Source: Burkholderia sp. BCC1644 (GTDB lineage Bacteria > Pseudomonadota > Gammaproteobacteria > Burkholderiales > Burkholderiaceae). From it: a DNA stretch of 64,000 nt. Location of the stretch: NCBI RefSeq assembly GCF_902833225.1, contig NZ_CADFEI010000014.1, positions 62,001 to 126,000 on the forward strand. Reading direction: 5' to 3'. The position numbers were made by a program, and so were the translations under genes. This document shows, piece by piece, positions 18,792-27,256 of this stretch. A model generated the notes under the pieces. It was given only the letters and a program-made list of their open reading frames with translations. It was not told the DNA's origin and ran no database searches. Each line of letters starts with the position of its first letter. Within the stretch, counting starts at the first letter, position 1.

Positions 18792-19751
18792 TCATCCGGG
18801 CTGCGGGGCGAGTTCGGGCGCGCCGGGTGTCAGCACGCGCGGCGGCATCGGGTTGCCGGTAGGCGCCGCGTGCAGCGCCAGGTCGCGGCTGCGCGCGTTC
18901 AGGCGCTGCAGCGCACGGAATTCGGAAGGCGCCATCCCCTTCACCGCGCGGAACTGGCGGTTGAAGTTCGACACGTTGTTGAAGCCGGCCTGGAAGCAGA
19001 TGTCGGTGATGTTCGCGTCGTCGGCGAGCAGCATCTGGCACGCGGATTCAATCCGCAGACGATTCACGTACTGCACGAACGGCATGCCCGTCTGGCGATG
19101 GAATGCGCGCGAGAACGCGCTGACGCTCTGCCCGGTCAGTTGCGCGAGATCGGATTCGCGCAGCTCGGACGCGAGGTTCTTGCCGATATACGACAGCGCG
19201 TGGCTGAGCCGCGTCGGCGTGACGTCGGCCTGGTCGTACGCGGGGCTGGCGAGCAGCGTGCGTTCGGCCGCGCCGCACAGGCGTTCGAGGATCGTCATGA
19301 ACAGCGCGATGCGGCGCATGCCGCGCGCGGCCAGCAGTTCGTCGAACAGCGGCGCGATCGCGGCGCTCGTCGTGGCATCGAAGCCGACCCCGCGCCGCGC
19401 GTCGTCGAGCAGCGCCTGCGCGTCGCGGCATTCGGGAAACGCGTCCATGCAGCGGCGCACGAACGCCGGGTCGAACTGGATCACGAGATTGCGGCGCTCG
19501 ACGGTTTCGCCTTCGGCCATGTCGCTGACCCAGTTGTGCGGCAGGTTCGGGCCGAGCAGCACGAGATGGCCGGGGCCGAACGAACCGATATGGTCGCCGA
19601 CGAAATACTTGCCGTGCGTCGCGACGATCAGGTGCAGCTCGAATTCGGGATGGAAATGCCAGCGGATCGTGCGATACGGATAGCCGTGCGACCAGACCTT
19701 GAACGACTCGTCGCGTCGCACGTCGACCACTTCGAGATCGGGGTGCATCAT
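18792..19751 (-). CDS. AraC family regulator of the polyol operon
   Basis: A 319-residue AraC/XylS protein: an N-terminal cupin (RWHFHPEFELHLIVATHGKYFVGD, LLGPNLPHNWVSD) and a C-terminal double HTH (AQLTGQSVSAFSRAFHR, ITDICFQAGFNNVSNFNRQFRAVKGMAPSEFR). I start at 19751 (MMHPDLEVV), with GGAG about 8 bases upstream; the longer frame to 19853 adds an Arg/Pro-rich leader. The gene is co-directional with and 120 bases upstream of the binding-protein gene, so it is the likely activator of the ABC/polyol operon, with the imported polyol or its product as ligand (inference). Confidence 0.88.
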   Translation of the reverse strand: MMHPDLEVVDVRRDESFKVWSHGYPYRTIRWHFHPEFELHLIVATHGKYFVGDHIGSFGPGHLVLLGPNLPHNWVSDMAEGETVERRNLVIQFDPAFVRRCMDAFPECRDAQALLDDARRGVGFDATTSAAIAPLFDELLAARGMRRIALFMTILERLCGAAERTLLASPAYDQADVTPTRLSHALSYIGKNLASELRESDLAQLTGQSVSAFSRAFHRQTGMPFVQYVNRLRIESACQMLLADDANITDICFQAGFNNVSNFNRQFRAVKGMAPSEFRALQRLNARSRDLALHAAPTGNPMPPRVLTPGAPELAPQPG

Positions 19752-19989
19752 GTTGGCGTCTCCATTCCCATGTATCGCTGGCCGGCCTGTTCGGCATTGC
19801 GCGCGTGCGCCGCGTGGTTCGTGCGGCGACGCGACCGGTCGCATGGGAAGCAATGTAGGTCGATCGAGCGCGCGGCTCCACCAACTTTACGCCTGATTTC
19901 CGATACTTTTTTGCGCGATCCGGCCGCAAACGGCGCCGGACGGCAAATTTGTGCAGCGCGGAACGGCCGGGCGGCCGCCCGCGCCGGCT

Positions 19990-20937
19990 TTACGCAGCCG
20001 CGTGCTCGCGTGCCGTGCGCACCTCGTACGCCTTCAGGTGGTTGTACGCGATCCGCAGCAGCGACAGCGCATCGGCCGCCTGCGGGTCGCGGCGAGCGAG
20101 CAGGTCGCCGATCACGTGATCGGCCTCGACGCGCGCATGGTTCTCGACGTCGCGCAGCATCGACGCGGTCAGCGGCGACGGCGTCAGCACCATGCGCTGC
20201 ATCCGTTCGATCGCCGTCGGGTCGGGCCGGTGGCCGTTGTGTTCGGCGATCGCGCTGCATTCGGCGAGCATCGTCTCGAGCAGGCGGCGGCCGTCCGGCG
20301 CGGCCAGGATGTCGCCGACCGAGCCGCGGAACAGCGACGTGCTCGCGGCGAGCGTCGCGAGGAACACCCACTTCTCCCACATCCGTGCGGCAATGTTGTC
20401 GCTGAGCGTCGCGTCGAAGCCCGCGCCGCCGAACACGTCGGCCACCGCGCGCACGCGCGGCGATTCGCCGCCCGCCAGTTCGCCGAACGACAGCCCGGCC
20501 GTGTCGTTCAGGTGCACGATGCGCTGCTCGCGATCGAGCGTGGCCGCGATCACGCACAACCCGCCGAGCACCTGCGCGGCGCCGAAGCGGTCGCGCAGCA
20601 CGTCGAGGTGGCGCATCCCGTTGAGCATCGGCAGGATCAGCGTCTGCGGGCCGACGAACGGCGCGAACGATGCAATCGCGTCGTCGAGGCTGTAGGCCTT
20701 GCAACTCAGCAGCACGAGATCGAACGGCGCGACGCCGGCATTCGCATCCGCCGCGCGCACGGTCTGCACGTTCGCAAGCGTCAGGTCGCCGCGCGGGCTG
20801 CGGATCAGCAGCCCGTCGCGTGCCAGCGCAGCGGCACGGCCGTCGCGCACCAGGAACGTTACATCGCGCCCTGCCGCAGCCAGCCGGCCGCCGAAGTACC
20901 CGCCGACCGCGCCGGCCCCTACCACCAGAATTCGCAT
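19990..20937 (-). CDS. 2-dehydropantoate 2-reductase family protein (PanE/ApbA)
   Basis: A 315-residue NADPH-dependent ketopantoate reductase-fold enzyme. The N-terminus MRILVVGAGAVGGYFGGRL is the dinucleotide-binding motif. The catalytic lysine lies in ARMWEKWVFLAT, and the C-terminal helix bundle has S-x-x-D-V-E (SMLRDVENHARVEADH). Reactions include ketopantoate to pantoate (coenzyme A synthesis), but Burkholderia genomes carry several paralogues acting on other 2-keto acids, so panE itself is not claimed. GGAGG precedes the ATG. It is a single gene, divergent from the chemoreceptor. Confidence 0.85.
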   Translation of the reverse strand: MRILVVGAGAVGGYFGGRLAAAGRDVTFLVRDGRAAALARDGLLIRSPRGDLTLANVQTVRAADANAGVAPFDLVLLSCKAYSLDDAIASFAPFVGPQTLILPMLNGMRHLDVLRDRFGAAQVLGGLCVIAATLDREQRIVHLNDTAGLSFGELAGGESPRVRAVADVFGGAGFDATLSDNIAARMWEKWVFLATLAASTSLFRGSVGDILAAPDGRRLLETMLAECSAIAEHNGHRPDPTAIERMQRMVLTPSPLTASMLRDVENHARVEADHVIGDLLARRDPQAADALSLLRIAYNHLKAYEVRTAREHAAA

Positions 20938-21031
20938 CGTTGCCTCCTTTCGGTTTCGTTCAGCGCCGCACCGGCGCCATCCCGGGCGCGCAACGCGTAC
21001 GCAATCGCCTCGACAGTATAGCGATGCCCGT

Positions 21032-21045
21032 TATGCATATGCATA
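21032..21045. promoter_or_regulatory. Perfect 14-bp palindrome between panE-like and chemoreceptor genes
   Basis: TATGCATATGCATA reads the same on both strands and sits in the 253-base divergent intergenic region. It could be an operator for either gene. No promoter elements could be assigned with confidence around it. Confidence 0.35.
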
Positions 21046-21190
21046 GATACCCGCATCGGCATCGATGCCATGGGCCGCGGTACCGGTTCCTAGGGATAAC
21101 CCGTCTACGGCGACGCGCCTTCGACGCCGTCAAGATACTTAACCCGTCACGCCGCCCCGGCGAGCATCCTCGACTGACCGACCACACACC

Positions 21191-22744
21191 ATGCGCAACC
21201 TTTCCCTGAATCAGAAACTCGCCTCGATGATCGTCATCCTGTGGCTCGGCCTGCTCGTGATCGCCGGGCTCGGCGCGTGGCAGACGCGCGCCTCGATGAT
21301 CGAGGACCGCCGCGACCAGCTCGCGTCGCTGGTCGCGCAGGCCGCGAGCGTGACCGACCATTACTACAAGCTGTCGCAGCAGAACGCGCTGCCGGAAGCC
21401 GATGCGAAGCAGAAGGCGCTCGAAGCGATTGCCGCGATGCGCTACGGCGCCGACGGCTACATCTCCATCAACGACTCGAAGCCCGTGATCGTGATGCACC
21501 CGATCAAGACCGAGCTCAACGGCAAGGACGTGTCGAACTTCACCGACCCGGACGGCAAGCACCTGTTCGTCGAGATCGTGAAGGCCGGCAACCTGGAAGG
21601 CGGCAAGGGCTTCGTCGAATATCTGTGGCCGAAGCCGGGCGCGGACAAGCCGCAGGCGAAGACCAGCGCCGTGCAACGCTTCGCGCCGTGGGACTGGTAT
21701 CTCGTCACGGGCATGTACATGAACGACGTGCGCTCGGCCGTGCTCGCGAGCATCGGCCGCTGGCTCGCGATGACGGCCGTGCTCGGCGCGCTCGCGACCG
21801 TCGTGATGGTGCTCGTGCTGAAAAGCGTGCGTGCGAATCTCGGCGGCGAGCTCGAAGTGGCGCTCGACGCCGCGCAGCGCATCGCGCAGGGTGACCTGAC
21901 CGCGCGCGTGACCGTGAAGCAGGACGATCGCGGCAGCCTGCTGCACGCGCTGCACACGATGCAGGGCGGATTGATCGACATGGTGTCGCGCGTGCGGATG
22001 GGCACCGAGAACATCAACGTCGGCGCAAGCGAGATCGCGTCCGGCAACACGGACCTGTCGCAGCGCACCGAGGAACAGGCGGCCGCGCTCGTGCAGACCG
22101 CGTCGAGCATGGACCAGATGACCGCGAACGTGAAGCAGAACGCGGACAGCGCCGCGCAGGCTGCGTCGCTCGCCGGCCAGGCCGCGCAAGTCGCGACACG
22201 CGGCAGCGCGGTGGTCGATGACGTCGTGCGCACGATGAACGAGATCACCGACCGCTCGCACAAGATCGGCGACATCATCGGCGTGATCGACGGGATCGCG
22301 TTCCAGACCAACATCCTCGCGCTGAACGCGGCCGTCGAAGCGGCGCGCGCGGGCGAACAGGGCCGCGGCTTCGCGGTCGTCGCGGCCGAAGTGCGCTCGC
22401 TTGCGCAACGCTCTGCCACGGCGGCGAAGGAAATCAAGTCGCTGATCGTGTCGTCGAACGAGACGGTCGAGCACGGTGCGGCGCTCGTTTCGAACGCGGG
22501 CGAGACGATGGCCGAGCTCGTGCAGTCGGTGCGGCGCGTGAACGAGATCCTCGACGAAATCAGCCATGCGTCGCGGGAGCAGAGCGCCGGGATCGAGCAG
22601 GTCAACCGCGCGGTGGGCGAGATGGACCAGGTCACGCAGCAGAACGCGGCGCTCGTCGAAGAGGCCGCGGCGGCCGCGCATTCGCTGCGCGATCAGGCCG
22701 AAGCGCTGCGCGACGCCGTCACGCGGTTCGCGTTGCCGGCTTGA
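21191..22744 (+). CDS. Methyl-accepting chemotaxis protein with sCache sensor
   Basis: A 517-residue inner-membrane chemoreceptor. Its parts are: first membrane helix 8-28; a periplasmic single-Cache domain (about 30-185, with YGADGYISINDSKPVIVMHP and WDWYLVTGMYM, the pattern of carboxylate-sensing sCache_2 receptors); a second helix 190-215; a HAMP domain; and the signalling hairpin. The hairpin tip is the highly conserved DIIGVIDGIAFQTNILALNAAVEAARAGEQGRGFAVVA. It would signal through CheA/CheW. No C-terminal CheR-binding pentapeptide is present. No chemotaxis genes adjoin it. Confidence 0.94.
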   Translation: MRNLSLNQKLASMIVILWLGLLVIAGLGAWQTRASMIEDRRDQLASLVAQAASVTDHYYKLSQQNALPEADAKQKALEAIAAMRYGADGYISINDSKPVIVMHPIKTELNGKDVSNFTDPDGKHLFVEIVKAGNLEGGKGFVEYLWPKPGADKPQAKTSAVQRFAPWDWYLVTGMYMNDVRSAVLASIGRWLAMTAVLGALATVVMVLVLKSVRANLGGELEVALDAAQRIAQGDLTARVTVKQDDRGSLLHALHTMQGGLIDMVSRVRMGTENINVGASEIASGNTDLSQRTEEQAAALVQTASSMDQMTANVKQNADSAAQAASLAGQAAQVATRGSAVVDDVVRTMNEITDRSHKIGDIIGVIDGIAFQTNILALNAAVEAARAGEQGRGFAVVAAEVRSLAQRSATAAKEIKSLIVSSNETVEHGAALVSNAGETMAELVQSVRRVNEILDEISHASREQSAGIEQVNRAVGEMDQVTQQNAALVEEAAAAAHSLRDQAEALRDAVTRFALPA

Positions 22745-22769
22745 TGGCGCCCGGCCGGCGCGGGCGTGC

Positions 22770-23447
22770 TCACCCCGCGCCGCCGGCCCGCAGCATGCCC
22801 GCCCCGGTGCCGAGCCCCAGCCCGGCCGCGCGCTGGATCAGCTCGACGTCGTTGCTCGCACCGAGCTTCTTCATCGCGCTGATCTTCTGCGCGCTGACCG
22901 TCTGCTTCCCCTTGCTCAGGCGCTGCGCGATCGTCTTGATCGGCACGCCCGACAGATACAGGCGAATCACCTCGATCTCCCTTGCCGACAGCTTCACGGG
23001 CGCCTCGCCGCGCTCGCCGAGCGTGTCGACCGCGCGCCTGACGGCCGGCGACTGGTACGCGCCGCCGCTGTAGCTCGAATGGATCGCCGTGACGATGTGG
23101 CCGACCTCGTCGAACTTGCTGACGACGCTCACGCCGCCGATCGCGATGATCGACCGGAAAATCAGCGGGTTCTCGTTTGCGACCAGCGCGACGATCCCGG
23201 CGTTCGGCCGCGTGCGGCGCAGCCAGTTGAACAGTGCGAGGTTGTCCATTTGCGCGTCGCCGCGAATCGCATAGTCGACCAGCACGACGTCGCAGTCGAC
23301 GCCACCGAACGACGCGAGCAGTTCGGCCATGCTCCGGTAGACCGCGACGAGTTCGATCGCGCAGGTGCCGCCTGCGATCTGCTCGATGCCGGCCAGCGTC
23401 AACGGCCAGTCGTACGCGAAGACGATGCGAACATTGAATTTCCTCAT
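22770..23447 (-). CDS. Orphan response regulator, RcsB-like (receiver + LuxR HTH)
   Basis: A 225-residue two-domain regulator. The receiver is at about 1-130 (IVFAYDWPLTLAGIEQI, phospho-acceptor in VVLVDYAIRGD, KFDEVGHIVTAI). The LuxR-type HTH is at about 150-210 (LSAREIEVIRLYLSGVPIKTIAQRLSKGKQTVSAQKISAMKKLG). The SKGKQTVSAQK helix is characteristic of the RcsB branch. I start at 23447 (MRKFNV), where AGGA precedes at 7 bases; a GTG at 23468 is in frame. No sensor kinase gene is adjacent, so it is an orphan whose partner is elsewhere. It is convergent with the chemoreceptor, 25 bases apart. Confidence 0.88.
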   Translation of the reverse strand: MRKFNVRIVFAYDWPLTLAGIEQIAGGTCAIELVAVYRSMAELLASFGGVDCDVVLVDYAIRGDAQMDNLALFNWLRRTRPNAGIVALVANENPLIFRSIIAIGGVSVVSKFDEVGHIVTAIHSSYSGGAYQSPAVRRAVDTLGERGEAPVKLSAREIEVIRLYLSGVPIKTIAQRLSKGKQTVSAQKISAMKKLGASNDVELIQRAAGLGLGTGAGMLRAGGAG

Positions 23448-23823
23448 GCGCAGTTCCTGATGGTTCACCGGCTACGCCGCGCGGAACGCGCGCGACCGGT
23501 TGGGCGTTGAAAGGGCATTCAGGCGATTTTTAGCCTGCATGCCGATTCTATGAACCTGCTCGCGGGCGGGATATCGGACGGCATATGAATCGGCCGCCGG
23601 AGACGTAATACGAGTTTGATATTTGCAGGGTTTCCGCGGCCGGCAGCCGGCGGTCGACCGTCGCGGCATCGGCCCAATGGCCAGCGTTGCGCGCGATACG
23701 GCCGGCCAGCAGGTAAAATTGCGCCTTTGCATGCCATTCCGGGCCGCCGGCGGCGAGCGATGCGCCGATACCGGCCGCGCGCCACCGCCCTTTTGCCGGC
23801 TGCCCGCACTCGCCGCTTTCCTC
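23448..23823. other. Divergent intergenic region without recognisable elements
   Basis: 376 bases between the LuxR-type regulator and the gene at 23824. It must hold two divergent promoters, but no pair of boxes with normal spacing stood out, and no repeat or hairpin was convincing. Confidence 0.4.
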
Positions 23824-24315
23824 ATGACCGAATCCGACCTGCAATCCGACGACACCTCCATCCACGAAGACGGCCTCTGGCGCGACAACGGCTGGACGGC
23901 CCGCATCATCAAGAACGAAGACGACGACGGCTGGGCCGTCGAGATGATCAAGGACGGCGAGTCCGAGCCCGCGCTCGTCGGGCCGTGGACGATGGGCCGC
24001 GACAAGAAGAACCCCAAGCCGATGGACGCGAACGCGTTCCGCACGCTCGTGAAAACCGCGACCGAGGTGCTGATGCGGCACGAGCAGCAGCGGCGCGCGA
24101 TGCTGCACAAGGAAGTGACCGTCCAGGGCGACGACGAACAGGATGTGTCGGTCACGCTCGACATCGTGCCGGACGAGTTCGAGCCGTATGCGCAGTTGAA
24201 GGCATTCGATCCGTACGGCGAGCTGCTGGCCGAAGCGAAGGTGTCGGCCGGGTTCAAGCTCAGCAAGGCCAGCGCCGAACGCTGGGTCGCATCGGGCTTC
24301 GAGCGGCCGGCCTGA
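23824..24315 (+). CDS. Conserved-looking hypothetical protein
   Basis: A 163-residue soluble, acidic protein that I cannot assign. It starts MTESDLQSDDTSIHEDG and contains DGWAVEMIKDGESEPALVGPWTMGRDKKNPKPMDANAF. It has no signal peptide or membrane segment. Its mix of charged and aromatic residues, unlike the Arg/Ala/Pro shadows in this DNA, marks it as real. I start at 23824; the frame stays open to 23623, but the upstream part has the character of non-coding sequence. The neighbours give no clue to its role. Confidence 0.7.
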   Translation: MTESDLQSDDTSIHEDGLWRDNGWTARIIKNEDDDGWAVEMIKDGESEPALVGPWTMGRDKKNPKPMDANAFRTLVKTATEVLMRHEQQRRAMLHKEVTVQGDDEQDVSVTLDIVPDEFEPYAQLKAFDPYGELLAEAKVSAGFKLSKASAERWVASGFERPA

Positions 24316-24342
24316 GCGGGCGCGGCGCGCGCTTGCGCGCGA

Positions 24343-24849
24343 TCAGGTGCCGGCGCCCTGCTCCATCCGCCTGAGCCGGCGCGCCGCCAGCTTGCGCCGT
24401 ACGAACTCCTCGAACTGCTGCGTCGCGACCTCCGGATCGCGCGCGGCCAGCCCGAGCGCATTGCGCACGAGCTGGATCGGCGTCAGCACGATGCCCCACG
24501 GCAGCCCCCACCAGCCGAGCGTGGCCGACGCGAGCAGTGCGGCCGCCTGCTTCCTGCGCCCGCAACGGCGGCAACACACGTGGCGTCGCGTCGCCCAGCG
24601 CGTGACGAACAGCAGCGACACGACGCGATGCGACGCATGCACGTCGACCGGCTGCCCTTCGCGCAGGCAGATCGGGCACGGCCCGTAGCGCCAGTCGTCG
24701 ACATACTGCCGGACCTTCGCGTCGGGCACCCGTTCGGCCTCGACGATGATCGGATGCGCGTGCGCGCACACCCGGCTGCAATAGCGGCGGCCGTCGATCG
24801 ACCGGCCGCCGGCCAGGAACGTCCTGCCGCAGTAACTGCACTCCTTCAC
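24343..24849 (-). CDS. Zinc-ribbon membrane-associated hypothetical protein
   Basis: A 168-residue protein starting at a GTG (MKECSYCGRTFLAGGRS). It has several cysteine pairs typical of zinc ribbons: CSYC near the start, YCSRVC at about 23-28, CPIC near 58, and CCRRC at about 92-96. A hydrophobic segment follows (LLASATLGWWGLPWGIVLTPIQLV), then a basic C-terminus. The layout suggests two treble-clef or rubredoxin-like knuckles near a membrane anchor. Function unknown. It lies 132 bases downstream of the sigma-54 activator gene on the same strand, with a strong hairpin between. Confidence 0.65.
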   Translation of the reverse strand: MKECSYCGRTFLAGGRSIDGRRYCSRVCAHAHPIIVEAERVPDAKVRQYVDDWRYGPCPICLREGQPVDVHASHRVVSLLFVTRWATRRHVCCRRCGRRKQAAALLASATLGWWGLPWGIVLTPIQLVRNALGLAARDPEVATQQFEEFVRRKLAARRLRRMEQGAGT

Positions 24850-24886
24850 GATAAACCCCGGATAAGCGTGATGCGCCGCGTGTCGG

Positions 24887-24912
24887 CCGCCGGCGCATCG
24901 ATGCGCCGGCGG
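24887..24912 (-). terminator. 26-bp perfect palindrome after the sigma-54 activator gene
   Basis: CCGCCGGCGCATCG and its complement form a perfect 26-bp palindrome between the activator stop (24982) and the next minus-strand start (24849). There is no T run, so termination is possible but not proven. Confidence 0.45.
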
Positions 24913-24981
24913 TCCGCACAGGTCATTTCATGTCTTAACGGCCGCTACCGCGCAGTCTTGAGCGAAGCGCACCGGCGCGCA

Positions 24982-26340
24982 TCAGCTGTGCAGCCCGTGC
25001 GCGGTCATCAGGCGGTACAGCGTCGCGCGCGAAATGCCCAGTTCGGCGGCGACGTCCGCATGCTGGTGGCGGTTGCGCATCAGCGTTTCCTCGATCGCGC
25101 GCCGCTCGGCCTGCCGACGCGTTTCCGCAAGCGTCGGCGGCTGCCGTGACGTGTACGCGCGCAGTTCGAGATCGGCCGCCGAGATCAGCGGACTGTTCGT
25201 CATCACGACCGCGAACCGGATCCGGTTGATCAGCTCGCGCACGTTGCCGGGCCACGGATAGTTGTGGATCGCCTCGACCGCGCATGGCGTGAAGCCGCGG
25301 ATCCGGTGCGCACTGTCGCCGCGATAGCGCCGCAGCACGTAATCGGCGAGCAGCATGATGTCGCGGCCGCGCGCGCGCAACGGCGGCTCGTCGATGCGCA
25401 GCACGCACAGGCGGTAGTACAGATCGGCGCGGAACCGCCCCGTCTGCATCGCGGCCTCGAGATCGACGTGGGTCGCCGATACGATCCGCACATCGACCGG
25501 AATCGACATGTGCCCGCCGAGCCGTTCGATCTTGCCCTCCTGCAGGAATCGCAGCAGGCTCGCCTGGCTCTCGAACGGCATGTCGCCGATCTCGTCGAGA
25601 AACAGCGTGCCGCCGTGCGCGGCCTCGATGCGGCCGATCTTGCGCTGGTGCGCGCCCGTGAAGGCGCCGCGCTCGTGGCCGAACAGTTCGGCCTGCAGCA
25701 GCGTCGACGGGATGGCCGCGCAGTTCACGGCGACGAACGGCGCATCGGCCCGCGGCGACTGTTGATGGATCGCCGCGGCGGTCAGCTCCTTGCCGGTGCC
25801 GGATTCGCCGGCGATGAACACGGTGGCGTCCGTGTTCGCGACCTTGCGGATCGTCGCGAACAGCCGGCGCATCGCGTCGCACGAGCCGATCATCGTGCCG
25901 CCGGGCGGCGCCGTGTCGGCAGCCGGATCGCCGTCCGCGAGCTTCAGCATCCCGTACGCATGACCGACGAGATAGCCGATCGTCGTATAGGCCGTCGCGT
26001 TGCGCACGTAATCGAAGCAGCAATGACGGATCAGGCGCGCGATCGACAGGTCGCGCAGCCGCTCGTCGTCGGCGAGCGCGACCCAGCCGACGCGCGGGTC
26101 GCGCAGCAGCGCTTCGAACGACGCGACGTCGGGCGAAGCGAAACTGTCGAAATCGACGATGCCGGCATGCGGGCGGTTCGCCTTGACGAGATTCAGTGCG
26201 TCCGCAACGGTTTTCGCGCGCCACACGTCCCAGCCGCGCGACGCCAGACAGTCGACGAGCGCGGCATCGTGCTGCTGCGACAGGTAGACGAGCGGCCGCG
26301 ACGGCACCACATGATTGCGCCGGACGGCGACGAACGACAT
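24982..26340 (-). CDS. Sigma-54-dependent activator with degenerate receiver (VpsR/BerB-like)
   Basis: A 452-residue enhancer-binding protein in three parts. The N-terminal domain (1-130) is receiver-like (PLVYLSQQHDAALVDCLASRGWDVW, GIVDFDSF) but lacks a normal phospho-acceptor context, as in VpsR. The central AAA+ domain has Walker A GESGTGKE (178-185), the sigma-54 loop GAFTGA (225-230) and Walker B LFLDEIGD. A Fis-type HTH ends the protein (VAAELGISRATLYRLMTAHGL). I start at 26340 because GGGAGG precedes it; an ATG at 26403 would add 21 residues. VpsR-family proteins (V. cholerae VpsR, B. cenocepacia BerB) respond to c-di-GMP and switch on exopolysaccharide genes. Two sigma-54 promoters and an exopolysaccharide operon lie 5-13 kb away. 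Confidence 0.9.
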   Translation of the reverse strand: MSFVAVRRNHVVPSRPLVYLSQQHDAALVDCLASRGWDVWRAKTVADALNLVKANRPHAGIVDFDSFASPDVASFEALLRDPRVGWVALADDERLRDLSIARLIRHCCFDYVRNATAYTTIGYLVGHAYGMLKLADGDPAADTAPPGGTMIGSCDAMRRLFATIRKVANTDATVFIAGESGTGKELTAAAIHQQSPRADAPFVAVNCAAIPSTLLQAELFGHERGAFTGAHQRKIGRIEAAHGGTLFLDEIGDMPFESQASLLRFLQEGKIERLGGHMSIPVDVRIVSATHVDLEAAMQTGRFRADLYYRLCVLRIDEPPLRARGRDIMLLADYVLRRYRGDSAHRIRGFTPCAVEAIHNYPWPGNVRELINRIRFAVVMTNSPLISAADLELRAYTSRQPPTLAETRRQAERRAIEETLMRNRHQHADVAAELGISRATLYRLMTAHGLHS

Positions 26341-26515
26341 CGCGCCGGCCTCCCGTTCGACATCCTGCGGGCCTGACACTCTGAGCTGGCAGCAATAGTT
26401 CACGATGGCCTCGCCGCGTAGCGTTGTATGTCGGAGCGGCCGTTGCCGGATCGCATGTGGCGGGGCCCCGTGGTCCCGCGGCGCGGCGCCGCCCCGTCCT
26501 CGAATCGATGTTTCG

Positions 26516-27100
26516 TTATCGGCAGAACACGACGCGCTGCGTGTAGATCTGCGGCTCGACGACCGGCTTCGCCGACCGGTCGAGATCGTCGCGATAGGCG
26601 CGATAGGTCTTGCCGTTCACCGTCACGTCAGCCGCGCGGGCCGTCTCGATCTTGTCGAGCCCGTTGCGCTGCCACTCGGTCACCCGGTCCGCCGCCGTCA
26701 CGCTCGATTCGCCGGCGATCTTCTGCGTGATCGCGCTGCCGTCGCTCCACGGCAGCGTCTGCATGTCCTCGGCGTGCTGCATCGCGCCGACCGTCTTGCC
26801 GGTCGACGACGGCCCGTTCTGCGCTTCGAACGGTGCGCCGCGGCCATACACCGGCGATTGCCACGACGGCGCGTGCCCCGCCTCGGGCATCATGTAGATC
26901 ATCTGCGGGTCGCCGACCATCATCATCGGTGCGCAAGCGGTGTTGTCGGAGCGCCCGAGCGTCGTCAGCGCCTGCTGGACGCTCACGGCATTCGCGGCAG
27001 TCTGCTCGCTCAGGATGACGAACACCGCGGGATTCTGGAAAACCGACTGCGCAGCGGCTTGCACGCTGACCAGCAGCAAAGCGACCAAAAAGATCCTCAT
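26516..27100 (-). CDS. Exported hypothetical protein
   Basis: A 194-residue protein with a clear Sec signal peptide (MRIFLVALLLVSVQAAAQ|SV). The mature part is polar, with three Met-rich patches (CAPMMMVGDPQMIYMMPEAG) and two cysteines that could pair (in NTACAP and the terminal VVFCR). I recognise no family. GGAGG sits before the ATG. It is the promoter-distal member of a minus-strand row of five exported-protein genes (30360 down to 26516), lies next to the sigma-54 activator gene, and probably works with them at the cell surface (inference). Confidence 0.7.
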   Translation of the reverse strand: MRIFLVALLLVSVQAAAQSVFQNPAVFVILSEQTAANAVSVQQALTTLGRSDNTACAPMMMVGDPQMIYMMPEAGHAPSWQSPVYGRGAPFEAQNGPSSTGKTVGAMQHAEDMQTLPWSDGSAITQKIAGESSVTAADRVTEWQRNGLDKIETARAADVTVNGKTYRAYRDDLDRSAKPVVEPQIYTQRVVFCR

Positions 27101-27210
27101 GATTGAGGCCTCCTTGCATCCTCGTCAGGCAAAAAGAGGTGTTGACCTCGGGGATGGGACCAACACCCGTCCAAACGGAAACGACCGTCGGGCATCGGGG
27201 CCGAACGGCT

Positions 27211-27240
27211 CCCGTGCGACCGGTGCTCCGGTCGCACGGG
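27211..27240 (-). terminator. 13-bp perfect hairpin between two exported-protein genes
   Basis: CCCGTGCGACCGG (27211-27223) pairs perfectly with 27228-27240 around a TGCT loop. It lies just downstream of the stop of the 559-residue protein gene (27257). There is no T run, so it may stabilise the upstream mRNA or cause partial termination. Confidence 0.5.
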
Positions 27241-27256
27241 AAGCGGCCCCGCGCGC

